Of a stretch of DNA of 53,084 nt, positions 35,587 through 43,778 are shown one piece after another. The position numbers were made by a program, and so were the translations under genes. Origin of the DNA: an uncultured Clostridia bacterium (lineage in GTDB: Bacteria; Bacillota; Clostridia; Oscillospirales; Acutalibacteraceae); the NCBI GenBank assembly GCA_946183365.1, contig CAMHAH010000020.1:1-53084 (forward strand), given 5' to 3'. The notes under the pieces are model-generated. The model saw only the letters and a program-made list of their open reading frames with translations, did no database searches and had not been told where the DNA came from. Positions within the stretch are counted from its first letter, which is position 1; each line of letters opens with the position of its first letter.

Positions 35587-37011
35587 TCACTCCTCGCCGT
35601 CCCAGCAATAGGTACACAGGTCGCATTTGTCAAGACCAATCGCCTCTACGATACCGTCGAGCGACTGGAAGTCGAGCGAGTCGAATTTCAGCTTCTCACA
35701 AATGGTCTCTCTGAGCTTCTTACCTCTCTCTGTAGAGCCGTCGGCGTATTCTTTGATATGATCAAAGCCCTCTTCGCCCTCGAGCTCCATTATCACCCTG
35801 CGGGCGATGAGATCCATATCCGATGTAGAGCGCGAGAAATTAAGATATTTACAGCCGAACATTATCGGCGGACAGGCTGAGCGCATATGTACGCTCTTAG
35901 CACCGTTCTCATAGAGGAACTCGACGGTCTCTCTGAGCTGTGTGCCGCGCACGATACTGTCGTCTACAAACAAAAGGTCCTTGTCCTTTATCAGATCATA
36001 AACCGGTATCTGCTTCATCTTGGCTATCTTGTTGCGGTCGCTCTGTCTCGTGGGCATGAACGAACGCGACCAGGTAGGCGTATACTTGATAAAAGCTCTG
36101 GCGAAATGCTTTCCGCTCTTATTGGCGTAGCCTATAGCATGAGGCGTGCCCGAGTCGGGAACACCGCCGACATAGTCGATATCCAGCTCGCCGAGGTTCT
36201 CTTTATCATGCTCAGCCATGATGGCGCCGTTGCGGTAGCGCATGACCTCAACGTTTACGCCCTCATAGGTCGAGGTAGGATAACCGTAGTAGCTCCACAA
36301 GAAGGAGCATACGCGCTTTTTGGTACCGGGTTTCCTGAGCTGCTTTATGCTGTCGGGCGTGATCCTGACGATCTCGCCGGGGCCGAGCTCTCTCTCGTCC
36401 TCATAGCCGAGCTTCTGAAAAGCGTAGCTCTCAAAAGACACCGCGTAGCCGTCCCCGTTTTTGCCGATACATACAGGCAGTCTGCCCACCTTATCGCGGG
36501 CGGCGATGATAGAGCCGTCCTCGCACAGTATCAGTATGCACTGGGTTCCCTCGATGATATCCTGAGCGAGCTTGATGCCCTCGGCAAAGCTCGACTGGGT
36601 ATCTATGAGTGCGGCGAGCAGCTCAGTGGTATTGACCCTGCCGCCTGTCATAGCGTCAAAATGACCGTATGACTGCTTTAGGTGCTTTTCGATAAGCTCC
36701 TCATAGTTGTTTATGATACCTACGTTACAGATAGCGTAGGTGCCGAGATGAGAGCGGATGAGCAGCGGCTGGGGATCGGTGTCGGATATGACGCCGATAG
36801 CCGAGGTGCCTGTCATCTCGTCAAAGATATGTTCAAATTTAGTTCTGAACGGCGCGTTCTCTATATTATGGATCTTGCGCTGTAAGCCGATCTCGGGGTC
36901 ATAGGCGGCGAGTCCGCCTCTGCGTGTTCCGAGATGGGAGTGATAATCAACGCCGAAGAATACATCCATCATGCAGTCCTCGCGCGAGGTGATGCCGAAA
37001 AAGCCTCCCAT
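35587..37011 (-). CDS. Amidophosphoribosyltransferase homologue (PurF-like) lacking the glutaminase nucleophile
   Basis: 474 aa from ATG 37011, GGAGG 6 nt upstream. The PRPP loop LLFVDDSIVRGTQ (about 346-358) is intact, and cysteines at 235, 387, 463 and 466 match the [4Fe-4S] ligands of Bacillus-type PurF. The glutaminase side is not: where PurF has CGVFGI with the catalytic N-terminal Cys, this begins MGGFFGI (Cys to Gly); the HxRYxT motif with the glutamine-binding Arg is missing; HNG reads NVG (Asn to Val97) and the SDTE Asp aligns with Asn127. The DYHSHLGTRRGGLAAYD segment is intact. It sits between purE and purM, where purF belongs, so it may make phosphoribosylamine from ammonia, or serve a regulatory or other role. 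Confidence 0.88.
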   Translation of the reverse strand: MGGFFGITSREDCMMDVFFGVDYHSHLGTRRGGLAAYDPEIGLQRKIHNIENAPFRTKFEHIFDEMTGTSAIGVISDTDPQPLLIRSHLGTYAICNVGIINNYEELIEKHLKQSYGHFDAMTGGRVNTTELLAALIDTQSSFAEGIKLAQDIIEGTQCILILCEDGSIIAARDKVGRLPVCIGKNGDGYAVSFESYAFQKLGYEDERELGPGEIVRITPDSIKQLRKPGTKKRVCSFLWSYYGYPTSTYEGVNVEVMRYRNGAIMAEHDKENLGELDIDYVGGVPDSGTPHAIGYANKSGKHFARAFIKYTPTWSRSFMPTRQSDRNKIAKMKQIPVYDLIKDKDLLFVDDSIVRGTQLRETVEFLYENGAKSVHMRSACPPIMFGCKYLNFSRSTSDMDLIARRVIMELEGEEGFDHIKEYADGSTERGKKLRETICEKLKFDSLDFQSLDGIVEAIGLDKCDLCTYCWDGEE

Positions 37012-37023
37012 ATTTACCTCCAA

Positions 37024-37166
37024 ATCAAATCAGAAGTCAGGGATAAGGAGTTGACGGCGTAGTTTGCCCATGCCCGTTTACAATTCGCGATCAAACTTAC
37101 CGCAAGTCAAAACGCTGTCACGCGTTATTTTAACTCCTCGGTCCTTACTTCTTGCTCCTGACTATA
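37024..37166. repeat. MITE-like element in the purE-purF gap
   Basis: Inverted ends of the AAGTCAGGGATAAGGAGTTG type (plus 37031-37053) versus AACTCC...CCTTACTTCTTG (37131-37150), with an internal hairpin AAAACGC-TGTCA-CGCGTT (about 37109-37126). The same core occurs at 37675-37810. Confidence 0.55.
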
Positions 37167-37655
37167 TTACAGTCTGTCTGTTATTCCTTTGTCTTTTTCA
37201 AGTACGACCGCCGCGTCGGCTCTGCGTTTAGCGTCGAGCTTCCCGGCGAGGGCGCTGTCCTCTACGGCGATTATCTGAGCCGCCAAGAGCGCCGCGTTTG
37301 CCGCGCCGTTGAGCGCAACCGTCGCTACGGGTATGCCCGTGGGCATCTGAACGGTCGAGAGCAGCGCGTCTAAACCGTCCATCATACCGCCCTTGCAGGG
37401 GATGCCGATAACGGGCAGAGTGGTATTGGCGGCGATAGCTCCCGCTAAATGAGCCGCCATGCCGGCCGCCGCGATGATAACGCCGAAGCCGTTCTCTCTT
37501 GCGTTCAGGGCGAAGTCGCGTGCCTCTGCGGGCGTTCTGTGAGCCGAATAAACGTGTACCTCAAAGGGTATGTCAAGGCTCTTCAACATATCGGTCGCTT
37601 TCTTTACGATGGGCAGATCACTGTCAGAGCCCATGATTATACCGACTTTTTTCAT
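37167..37655 (-). CDS. purE: N5-carboxyaminoimidazole ribonucleotide mutase, class I PurE
   Basis: 162 aa. [33 protein letters not shown] and [20 protein letters not shown], the last with the class I AAHL and the catalytic His. It isomerises N5-CAIR made by PurK; purK is not in the window. Flanked on both sides by short repeat elements. Confidence 0.97.
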   Translation of the reverse strand: MKKVGIIMGSDSDLPIVKKATDMLKSLDIPFEVHVYSAHRTPAEARDFALNARENGFGVIIAAAGMAAHLAGAIAANTTLPVIGIPCKGGMMDGLDALLSTVQMPTGIPVATVALNGAANAALLAAQIIAVEDSALAGKLDAKRRADAAVVLEKDKGITDRL

Positions 37656-37674
37656 ATCTATTCCTCCAAATGGT

Positions 37675-37810
37675 TTTAGTTAGGAGTGAAAAGTTAATGG
37701 AAACGCTGACGCGTTTTGAATTAATAGCACGTTGTATAACCAACTATTAATGGGTGTGGGCGCAACCCACCATATATTCCTAACTCCTAATTCCTAATTC
37801 CTAACTCCTA
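37675..37810. repeat. MITE-like element in the guaB-purE gap
   Basis: Inverted ends TTAGGAGTGAAAAGTTAATG and CCATATATTCCTAACTCCTA, with further TTAGGAAT-type units on the guaB side, an internal AAACGCTGACGCGTTTTG hairpin and a GTGGG-CGCAA-CCCAC hairpin. The core matches the element at 37024-37166. Confidence 0.6.
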
Positions 37811-37817
37811 TCTGTCA

Positions 37818-39323
37818 TCATTTCATTGCCGAGCTCTTATCCTTCTGGATAACGTCGTGAGCGCCGCCCTCTACTATAGATGTAGCGGATACTAAGGTCA
37901 GCTTAGCCTTCTGCTGAAGCTCTCTGATAGTCAAAGCGCCGCAGTTGCACATAGTGGACTTTACCTTTGAGAGCGAGAGAGCTACGTTGTCCTTCAAGGG
38001 ACCCGCGTACGGCACGAGGGAATCTACGCCCTCTTCAAAGCTGAGCTTCTTGTCGCCGCCGAGGTCATAGCGCTGCCAGTTGCGAGCGCGCTGTGAGCCC
38101 TCGCCCCAATACTCCTTATAATATGTGCCGTTGATAGATACCTTGTTTGAGGGGCTCTCGTCAAAGCGGGCGAAATATCTGCCCAGCATGATGAAGTCAG
38201 CGCCCATTGCGAGAGCCAGAGTGATATGGTGGTCATAAACGATACCGCCGTCGGAGCAGACGGGGATATAAACGCCTGTCTCTTCAAAATACTTATCTCT
38301 CTCGGCGCAGACCTCGATCAGCGCGGTAGCCTGACCGCGGCCGATGCCCTTGGTCTCGCGGGTGATACAGATAGAGCCGCCGCCGATACCGACCTTGATG
38401 AAATCGGCTCCGCAGTCTGCGAGGTAACGGAAGCCCTCGGCGTCAACTACGTTGCCGGCGCCGACCTTTACGCTGTCGCCGTAATTCTCACGGATCCAGT
38501 CGATGGTGAGCTTCTGCCATTCAGAGAAGCCCTCTGATGAATCTATACACAGAACATCAGCTCCCGCCTCTATCAGAGCGGGTACGCGCTCGGCGTAATC
38601 ACGGGTGTTGATACCCGCGCCTACAACATATCTCTTATGCTCGTCGAGCAGCTCGTCGGGGTTCTGCTTATGGCTGTCGTAGTCCTTGCGGAATACAAAA
38701 TATCTCATTCTGCCGTCCTTTGTGATAACGGGCAGAGAATTCAGCTTGTGGTCCCAGATTATATCGTTGCACTCAGAGAGCGTTGCGCCCTCATAAGCGT
38801 AGATCAGCTTATCAAAGGGGGTCATGAAGCTCTCGACCTTCTCGGACTTATCCATACGGCTGATACGGTAGTCACGGCTGGTGACGACGCCGAGCAGCTT
38901 TCCGTCGGGAGCGCCGCCCTCGGTAACTGCTAAGGTCGAGTGACCCGTACGGGCGGTAAGCTCGATAACGTCGGCTAAGGTAGCGTCGGGGCGGATATTG
39001 CTGTCGCTCTGTACAAAGCCCGCCTTATAGCTCTTAGCGCGGCGCACCATAGCCGCCTCGTCCTCTACGCTCTGAGAGCCGTAGATGAAGCTCACGCCGC
39101 CCTGTGTAGCCAGAGCCACCGCTAACTTGTCGCCCGAAACCGCCTGCATGATGGCTGATACCAGCGGGATATTCATGGTTATTGCGCTCTCTTCGCCCTT
39201 TTTGTACTTTACAAGGGGAGTTTTGAGAGTGACGTTCGCGGGGACGCACTCGCTTGAGGAGTAGCCCGGGATAAGCAGATATTCATTAAAGGTATGTGCG
39301 GGTTCGTTGATAAAAGTTGCCAT
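37818..39323 (-). CDS. guaB: Inosine-5'-monophosphate dehydrogenase, divergent clade
   Basis: 501 aa. IMP + NAD+ to XMP, first committed step to GMP. TIM barrel interrupted by a Bateman pair of CBS domains (about residues 110-225). Catalytic Cys319 in [16 protein letters not shown]; usual bacterial enzymes have GPGSICTTR. The mobile flap region reads [15 protein letters not shown] instead of the common YRGMGS. N-terminus [17 protein letters not shown] ([19 protein letters not shown]) with the substrate-site block [20 protein letters not shown] intact. Starts 3 bp after the pyrI stop, linking the pyr and pur halves of the cluster. Confidence 0.94.
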   Translation of the reverse strand: MATFINEPAHTFNEYLLIPGYSSSECVPANVTLKTPLVKYKKGEESAITMNIPLVSAIMQAVSGDKLAVALATQGGVSFIYGSQSVEDEAAMVRRAKSYKAGFVQSDSNIRPDATLADVIELTARTGHSTLAVTEGGAPDGKLLGVVTSRDYRISRMDKSEKVESFMTPFDKLIYAYEGATLSECNDIIWDHKLNSLPVITKDGRMRYFVFRKDYDSHKQNPDELLDEHKRYVVGAGINTRDYAERVPALIEAGADVLCIDSSEGFSEWQKLTIDWIRENYGDSVKVGAGNVVDAEGFRYLADCGADFIKVGIGGGSICITRETKGIGRGQATALIEVCAERDKYFEETGVYIPVCSDGGIVYDHHITLALAMGADFIMLGRYFARFDESPSNKVSINGTYYKEYWGEGSQRARNWQRYDLGGDKKLSFEEGVDSLVPYAGPLKDNVALSLSKVKSTMCNCGALTIRELQQKAKLTLVSATSIVEGGAHDVIQKDKSSAMK

Positions 39324-39326
39324 ATA

Positions 39327-39752
39327 TCAGTATTTCCTTTCAGCTTTTGTCTCGCAGTAAATACAGCGGTAGATTTTATTCTCGGGATCAGTCAGCCTGA
39401 ACACATGGTCAAGCTCCTGCTCTGTAGTAGTGATACAGCGGGGGTTCATACACCTTATGACGTTGGTCAGCGTATGGGGCATATCGATGCAGCGCTTGCG
39501 TACAAGCTCGCCGTTTCGGATTATATTGACAGTCGCCTGAGGATCGACGAAGCCGATAACGTCCATATCTATATGGGTCGAGGAGTCTATCTTGATGATA
39601 TCCTTCTTACCCATCTTCTTAGAGGTGACGTTCTTTATGATAGCTACCGAGCAATCGAGGTTGTCGAGCTTTAAGAGCTCATACAGTCTCATTCCCCTGC
39701 CGGCGGTAATATGGTCGATAACGATACCGTCACGGATTGAATCTATATTCAT
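39327..39752 (-). CDS. pyrI: Aspartate carbamoyltransferase regulatory subunit
   Basis: 141 aa. N-terminal allosteric nucleotide-binding domain and a C-terminal zinc domain with CMNPRC and CIYC (Cys4). Implies an ATCase holoenzyme of catalytic trimers and regulatory dimers with CTP/ATP control. ATG overlaps the pyrB stop (ATGA). Confidence 0.97.
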   Translation of the reverse strand: MNIDSIRDGIVIDHITAGRGMRLYELLKLDNLDCSVAIIKNVTSKKMGKKDIIKIDSSTHIDMDVIGFVDPQATVNIIRNGELVRKRCIDMPHTLTNVIRCMNPRCITTTEQELDHVFRLTDPENKIYRCIYCETKAERKY

Positions 39753-40672
39753 ATAGTGCCCGCCTCCTTCAACAGCTTCAGGATAAGCGCCATGCGCATA
39801 TATTTACCGTTCGCGACCTGCTTGAAGTAACAGGCTCGCGGGTCGTCGTCTATTGCTACGCTGATCTCGTTCACTCTGGGCAGAGGGTGCATGATCGCAA
39901 GGTCCTTCTTAGCCGCTATAAGCTTCTGCGGAGTGAGTATGTAGCTGTCCTTGAGCCTTAAATAATCCTCTTCATTAAAGAAGCGCTCACGCTGTACGCG
40001 CGTCATATAGAGGATATCCAGCTCAGGCATTGCGGTCTCGAGGTCGGTAGTCTGAAGATACGGTATACCCTTCTTCTGCAATACGTCCTTCTTGACGTAG
40101 CTCGGGACTTTTAATTCTTCAGGAGAAATAAGCACGAAGCGTATGTTCTCATAACGCGACATAGCATTGATGAGCGAATGTACCGTCCTGCCGAACTTAA
40201 GGTCGCCGCACAGGCCGATGGTCATATTATCCATCCTGCCCTTTTCACGGTAGATGGTCAGCAGGTCGGCGAGCGTCTGAGTGGGGTGGTTATGACCGCC
40301 GTCGCCCGCGTTTATAACGGGGATGGTCGCCGCGCGCGAGGCTACCAACGCCGCGCCCTCTTTAGGGTGGCGCATAGCGATGATGTCGGCGTAGCAAGAG
40401 ACGGTCTTGGCGGTATCGGCTACGCTCTCGCCCTTTGCGGCAGAGCTCGCGCCCGCCGATGATACCGAGATAACGTTGCCGCCGAGCTCATACATAGCCG
40501 CCTCAAAGCTCAGCCTTGTGCGCGTAGACGGCTCAAAGAACAGGGTGGCAAGCTTCTTGTGACGGCAGACCTCCTGATACTTCCCGGGATCATCTATGAT
40601 ATCGCAGGCAGTGTGCATGAGCTCCTCGAGCTCTTCAACGCTGAGGTCGACTATATCGAGCACAGATCTCAT
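39749..40672 (-). CDS. pyrB: Aspartate carbamoyltransferase catalytic subunit
   Basis: 307 aa. Carbamoyl phosphate + aspartate to carbamoyl aspartate. [13 protein letters not shown] binds carbamoyl phosphate, [15 protein letters not shown] and [10 protein letters not shown] complete the site. ATGA overlap with pyrE upstream and with pyrI downstream. Confidence 0.98.
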   Translation of the reverse strand: MRSVLDIVDLSVEELEELMHTACDIIDDPGKYQEVCRHKKLATLFFEPSTRTRLSFEAAMYELGGNVISVSSAGASSAAKGESVADTAKTVSCYADIIAMRHPKEGAALVASRAATIPVINAGDGGHNHPTQTLADLLTIYREKGRMDNMTIGLCGDLKFGRTVHSLINAMSRYENIRFVLISPEELKVPSYVKKDVLQKKGIPYLQTTDLETAMPELDILYMTRVQRERFFNEEDYLRLKDSYILTPQKLIAAKKDLAIMHPLPRVNEISVAIDDDPRACYFKQVANGKYMRMALILKLLKEAGTI

Positions 40673-41313
40673 GCTCTGCCTCCTATCCAGCTCTCATCAG
40701 AGGGATTGTTGCGGAATTTTATAAGTCTTTCTACATCCTCGGGGCGGATGTAACCGTCCTCGGCGGCTACCTCGGCGATCACGTCGAAATTCGTCAGAGA
40801 GATATTCTTCACATCCGCGGCGGCGAGCCTGTCAAGACCCTTCTGCATACCGTAGGTGAAGATAGAAGCGATACCCAGCACCTCAGCGCCCGCTTCTCTG
40901 AGGACGTCTACGACCTCGAGCACAGAGCCGCCGGTAGAGATCAGATCCTCTACAACGACTACCTTCTGTCCCTTTTCAAGTCTGCCCTCGATCTGGTTCT
41001 GTCTGCCGTGATCCTTATGACCCGAGCGTACATAACCCATGGGCAGTCCCATGATGTGAGCGGTGATAGCGGCGTGAGCGATACCTGCGGTCGAAGTACC
41101 CATCAGCACCTCGGCGTCGGGGTAATTCTCGCGGATCACCTGAGCCAGACCCTCTTCAACGTCGGTACGGACGTCCTTATCCGAGAGGGTGAGGCGGTTG
41201 TCGCAGTAAACGGGGCTCTTGATGCCGCTCGCCCATGTGAAGGGCTCTTCGGGGCGGAAGAAAACCGCCTTTATCTTTAACAGATCTTTAGCTATTTTTT
41301 TATTCAGTTCCAT
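40669..41313 (-). CDS. pyrE: Orotate phosphoribosyltransferase
   Basis: 214 aa from ATG 41313, AAAGGAG 7 nt upstream; the open frame extends 6 codons further to a TTG. PRPP loop [38 protein letters not shown] is the N-terminal orotate-site block. Converts orotate to OMP. Confidence 0.97.
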   Translation of the reverse strand: MELNKKIAKDLLKIKAVFFRPEEPFTWASGIKSPVYCDNRLTLSDKDVRTDVEEGLAQVIRENYPDAEVLMGTSTAGIAHAAITAHIMGLPMGYVRSGHKDHGRQNQIEGRLEKGQKVVVVEDLISTGGSVLEVVDVLREAGAEVLGIASIFTYGMQKGLDRLAAADVKNISLTNFDVIAEVAAEDGYIRPEDVERLIKFRNNPSDESWIGGRA

Positions 41314-41327
41314 ATTTATCTCCTTTC

Positions 41328-42032
41328 TCAACCTACGAATTCCTCAACGCAGCGTCTGTAAGCCGCTACAGGGTCGTCGGCCTGAGTGATAGGTCTGCCG
41401 ACTACGATGTAATCCGAGCCGATCTCCTTAGCCGCGGCGGGTGTCATAACGCGCTTCTGGTCGCCGATATCTCCGTCAGCGAAGCGAACGCCCGGGGTAA
41501 CGGTCAAGAAGTCCTTGCCGCAGATATCATGCACCTTGCCCGCCTCAAGCGGAGAACATACAACGCCGTCGAGACCGCTCTCTTCGGCGCACTTCGCGTA
41601 GTGCATGACGACCTTATCGATGGGCTCCTTTATGAGCAGGTCATTCTCCATAGCCTGCTGATCGGTAGAGGTCAGCTGAGTGACGGCGATCAGCAGAGGT
41701 CTTGTACCGTCGGGACGGGTCAGCCCCTCCAAAGCCGCCTTCATCATCGCCTTTGTACCGCCCGCGTGGAGGTTTGTGATATCCACATCGAGCTGTGAGA
41801 GCACGCTCATAGCCTTCTTGACGGTATTGGGGATGTCGTGGAGCTTGAGATCGAGGAATATCTTATGTCCCCTGCGCTTGATCTCACGCACTATCGAGGG
41901 ACCCTCGGCATAATAAAGCTCCATACCTATCTTGACGAAGGGCTTGCGCTCCTCGTTCTCGAACTTATCGAGAAAATCGAATGTAGCCTCAGCTGAGCTG
42001 AAATCACAGGCTACTATAACATCCTTACCCAT
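41328..42032 (-). CDS. pyrF: Orotidine 5'-phosphate decarboxylase
   Basis: 234 aa, type 1 OMPDC. The catalytic Lys-Asp array is in [16 protein letters not shown], and the phosphate site is in [17 protein letters not shown] and [10 protein letters not shown]. 12 bp after pyrD, 14 bp before pyrE. Confidence 0.97.
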   Translation of the reverse strand: MGKDVIVACDFSSAEATFDFLDKFENEERKPFVKIGMELYYAEGPSIVREIKRRGHKIFLDLKLHDIPNTVKKAMSVLSQLDVDITNLHAGGTKAMMKAALEGLTRPDGTRPLLIAVTQLTSTDQQAMENDLLIKEPIDKVVMHYAKCAEESGLDGVVCSPLEAGKVHDICGKDFLTVTPGVRFADGDIGDQKRVMTPAAAKEIGSDYIVVGRPITQADDPVAAYRRCVEEFVG

Positions 42033-42044
42033 AAAAACGCCTCC

Positions 42045-42950
42045 TTATATCCTTTTTATATCCATTAGATTATCTATACCGTATTTATCCATAACAGAGG
42101 GCAGAGCCTCGATTATCTTCTTACACGCCATGGGGTCTACTAAATTCTGAGCTCCAACCTCTACTGCCGCGGCGCCGGCTATCATCATCTCGAGCACATC
42201 CTCGGCGCAGCTTACGCCGCCCATGCCGACAACGGGGATATCCACCGCGTGAGCGACCTGATATACCATCCTCAGCGCTACGGGGAAAACCGCGGGGCCC
42301 GAAAATCCGCCCATAGTATTGGCGATAACGGGCTTCTTTGTTTTCAAATCTATTCTCATGCCGAGCAGGGTATTTATCAGGCTTATTCCGTCAGCGCCCG
42401 CCTGCTCGCAAGCTTTCGCGATACTCACGATATCCGTGACGTTCGGTGAGAGCTTGATGATGACGGGCTTTTTTGTAACCGCTTTGACGGCTCTCGTGAC
42501 CTCTGCCGCCGCGTCGGGAGATGTACCGAAGCTCATTCCGCCGCCGTGGACGTTGGGGCAGCTTACGTTGACCTCAAGCCAGCCGACCTGCGGCTCTTTA
42601 TCGAGCCTCTCGCAGGTGTAGGCGTAATCATCTACCGAAAAGCCGCTGACGTTAGCCATAACAGGCTTATCAAAGCATTTCCTGAGCTTTGGCAGCTCCT
42701 CGGCGATGACCTTATCCACGCCCGGGTTCTGCAAGCCGACAGCGTTTATCATACCCGCCGTACACTCGGCGATACGCGGCGTAGGATTGCCGAAGCGCGG
42801 ATCCTTGGTCGTGCCCTTGAACGAGAATGTACCCAAAATATTTATATCATACAGCTCGGCGAACTCATAGCCGTAGCCGAATGTACCCGAAGCGGGGATA
42901 ACGGGGTTATCGAGCTCTATGCCGCACAGGTCAACACTCAGTCTGCCCAT
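42045..42950 (-). CDS. pyrD: Dihydroorotate dehydrogenase type 1B, catalytic subunit
   Basis: 301 aa FMN protein. LEVNVSCPNVHGGGMSFGTS carries the catalytic Cys of class 1 enzymes, and the IDIPVVGMGGVSCAEDVLE-type FMN phosphate site is present. With PyrK it forms the NAD+-dependent heterotetramer. Its ATG overlaps the 3' end of pyrK by 13 nt. Confidence 0.96.
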   Translation of the reverse strand: MGRLSVDLCGIELDNPVIPASGTFGYGYEFAELYDINILGTFSFKGTTKDPRFGNPTPRIAECTAGMINAVGLQNPGVDKVIAEELPKLRKCFDKPVMANVSGFSVDDYAYTCERLDKEPQVGWLEVNVSCPNVHGGGMSFGTSPDAAAEVTRAVKAVTKKPVIIKLSPNVTDIVSIAKACEQAGADGISLINTLLGMRIDLKTKKPVIANTMGGFSGPAVFPVALRMVYQVAHAVDIPVVGMGGVSCAEDVLEMMIAGAAAVEVGAQNLVDPMACKKIIEALPSVMDKYGIDNLMDIKRI

Positions 42951-43672
42951 ATGATCTCCTCCTTCTTGAGCACGGGGCCGTCTTTACAGATGCGCTTGTT
43001 GCCCGTGAGGGTCTTGCATGAACAGCCCATACAAGCGCCGAAGCCGCAGCCCATGCGCTCTTCAAAGCTGAACTGACCCGAGGTCTTTACCGCCTTATTA
43101 AGAGCCTTGAACATAGGCATCGGGCCACAGGTGTAGAAATATGAGTAGCTCTCAGGCAGAGCGTCGGTGACAAAGCCCTTGACCCCGCGCGAGCCGTCTA
43201 CGGTGGTGACGGTCACATCACAGCCGAGCGCCTTGAACTCATCCTCATAGAAAACCTCGTCGGCGGTATTGAAGCCCAGCACTACGCTGACCCTCTTGCC
43301 CTGAGCCAAAAGTCTTTTCGCGAGCAGATACATTGGCGGTACGCCAACTCCGCCGCCTACCAGCAGGGGGCTGTCGCCCGAGAGGCTGAGGTCATAACCG
43401 TTGCCAAGCCCCGTCAAAAGCATAAGCTCGGTACCCTGAGCCATATCGCTCATGACCTCGGTGCCCTTGCCGACGACCTTGTATATAAGGGTGAGCTTAT
43501 CGCCCTCAACGTCGCACACGGAAATCGGACGGCGCAGATAAAAGCCGTCGAGGCGTATATTGACGAATTCCCCGGCGTTTTTTATCGCCGAGGTATCGCC
43601 GCTGAGGATCATTCTGTAAACGTCCTTAGCTAGTCTTTTATTTTCGATAATGGTAAAACCTGTATCCTGCAT
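42938..43672 (-). CDS. pyrK: Dihydroorotate dehydrogenase electron-transfer subunit
   Basis: 244 aa. FAD-binding FNR fold (YLRRPISVCDVEGDKLTLIY; GGGVGVPPMYLLAKRLLAQG) and a C-terminal [2Fe-2S] site in MGCGFGACMGCSCKT ... RICKDGP. Passes electrons from PyrD to NAD+. Start with AAAGGTG upstream. Confidence 0.96.
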   Translation of the reverse strand: MQDTGFTIIENKRLAKDVYRMILSGDTSAIKNAGEFVNIRLDGFYLRRPISVCDVEGDKLTLIYKVVGKGTEVMSDMAQGTELMLLTGLGNGYDLSLSGDSPLLVGGGVGVPPMYLLAKRLLAQGKRVSVVLGFNTADEVFYEDEFKALGCDVTVTTVDGSRGVKGFVTDALPESYSYFYTCGPMPMFKALNKAVKTSGQFSFEERMGCGFGACMGCSCKTLTGNKRICKDGPVLKKEEIIWAD

Positions 43673-43684
43673 AATCTCACCTTT

Positions 43685-43769
43685 TAAGCCTCCCTTTTCT
43701 AAGGGAGGAGGACCGCGACAGCGGTGGAAGTTTCATTCCCCGGTCGCTTCGCTCCTCCTCAGAAAGGGC
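43685..43769. repeat. Interspersed palindromic repeat in the carB-pyrK gap
   Basis: Starts AAGCCTCCCTTTTCTAAGGG AGGAGG, then ACCGCGACAGCGGT hairpin, GGAAGTTTCATTCCCC, and ends CGGTCGCTTCGCTCCTCCTC. Shares the CCCTTT/AAGGGAGG arm and layout with 31764-31812. Confidence 0.7.
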
Positions 43770-43778
43770 GCCGTATCT

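Noticed and set aside
37656..37817. Purine riboswitch upstream of purE
   Set aside because: The gap is explained by a MITE-like repeat, and the conserved purine-aptamer loops were not seen.
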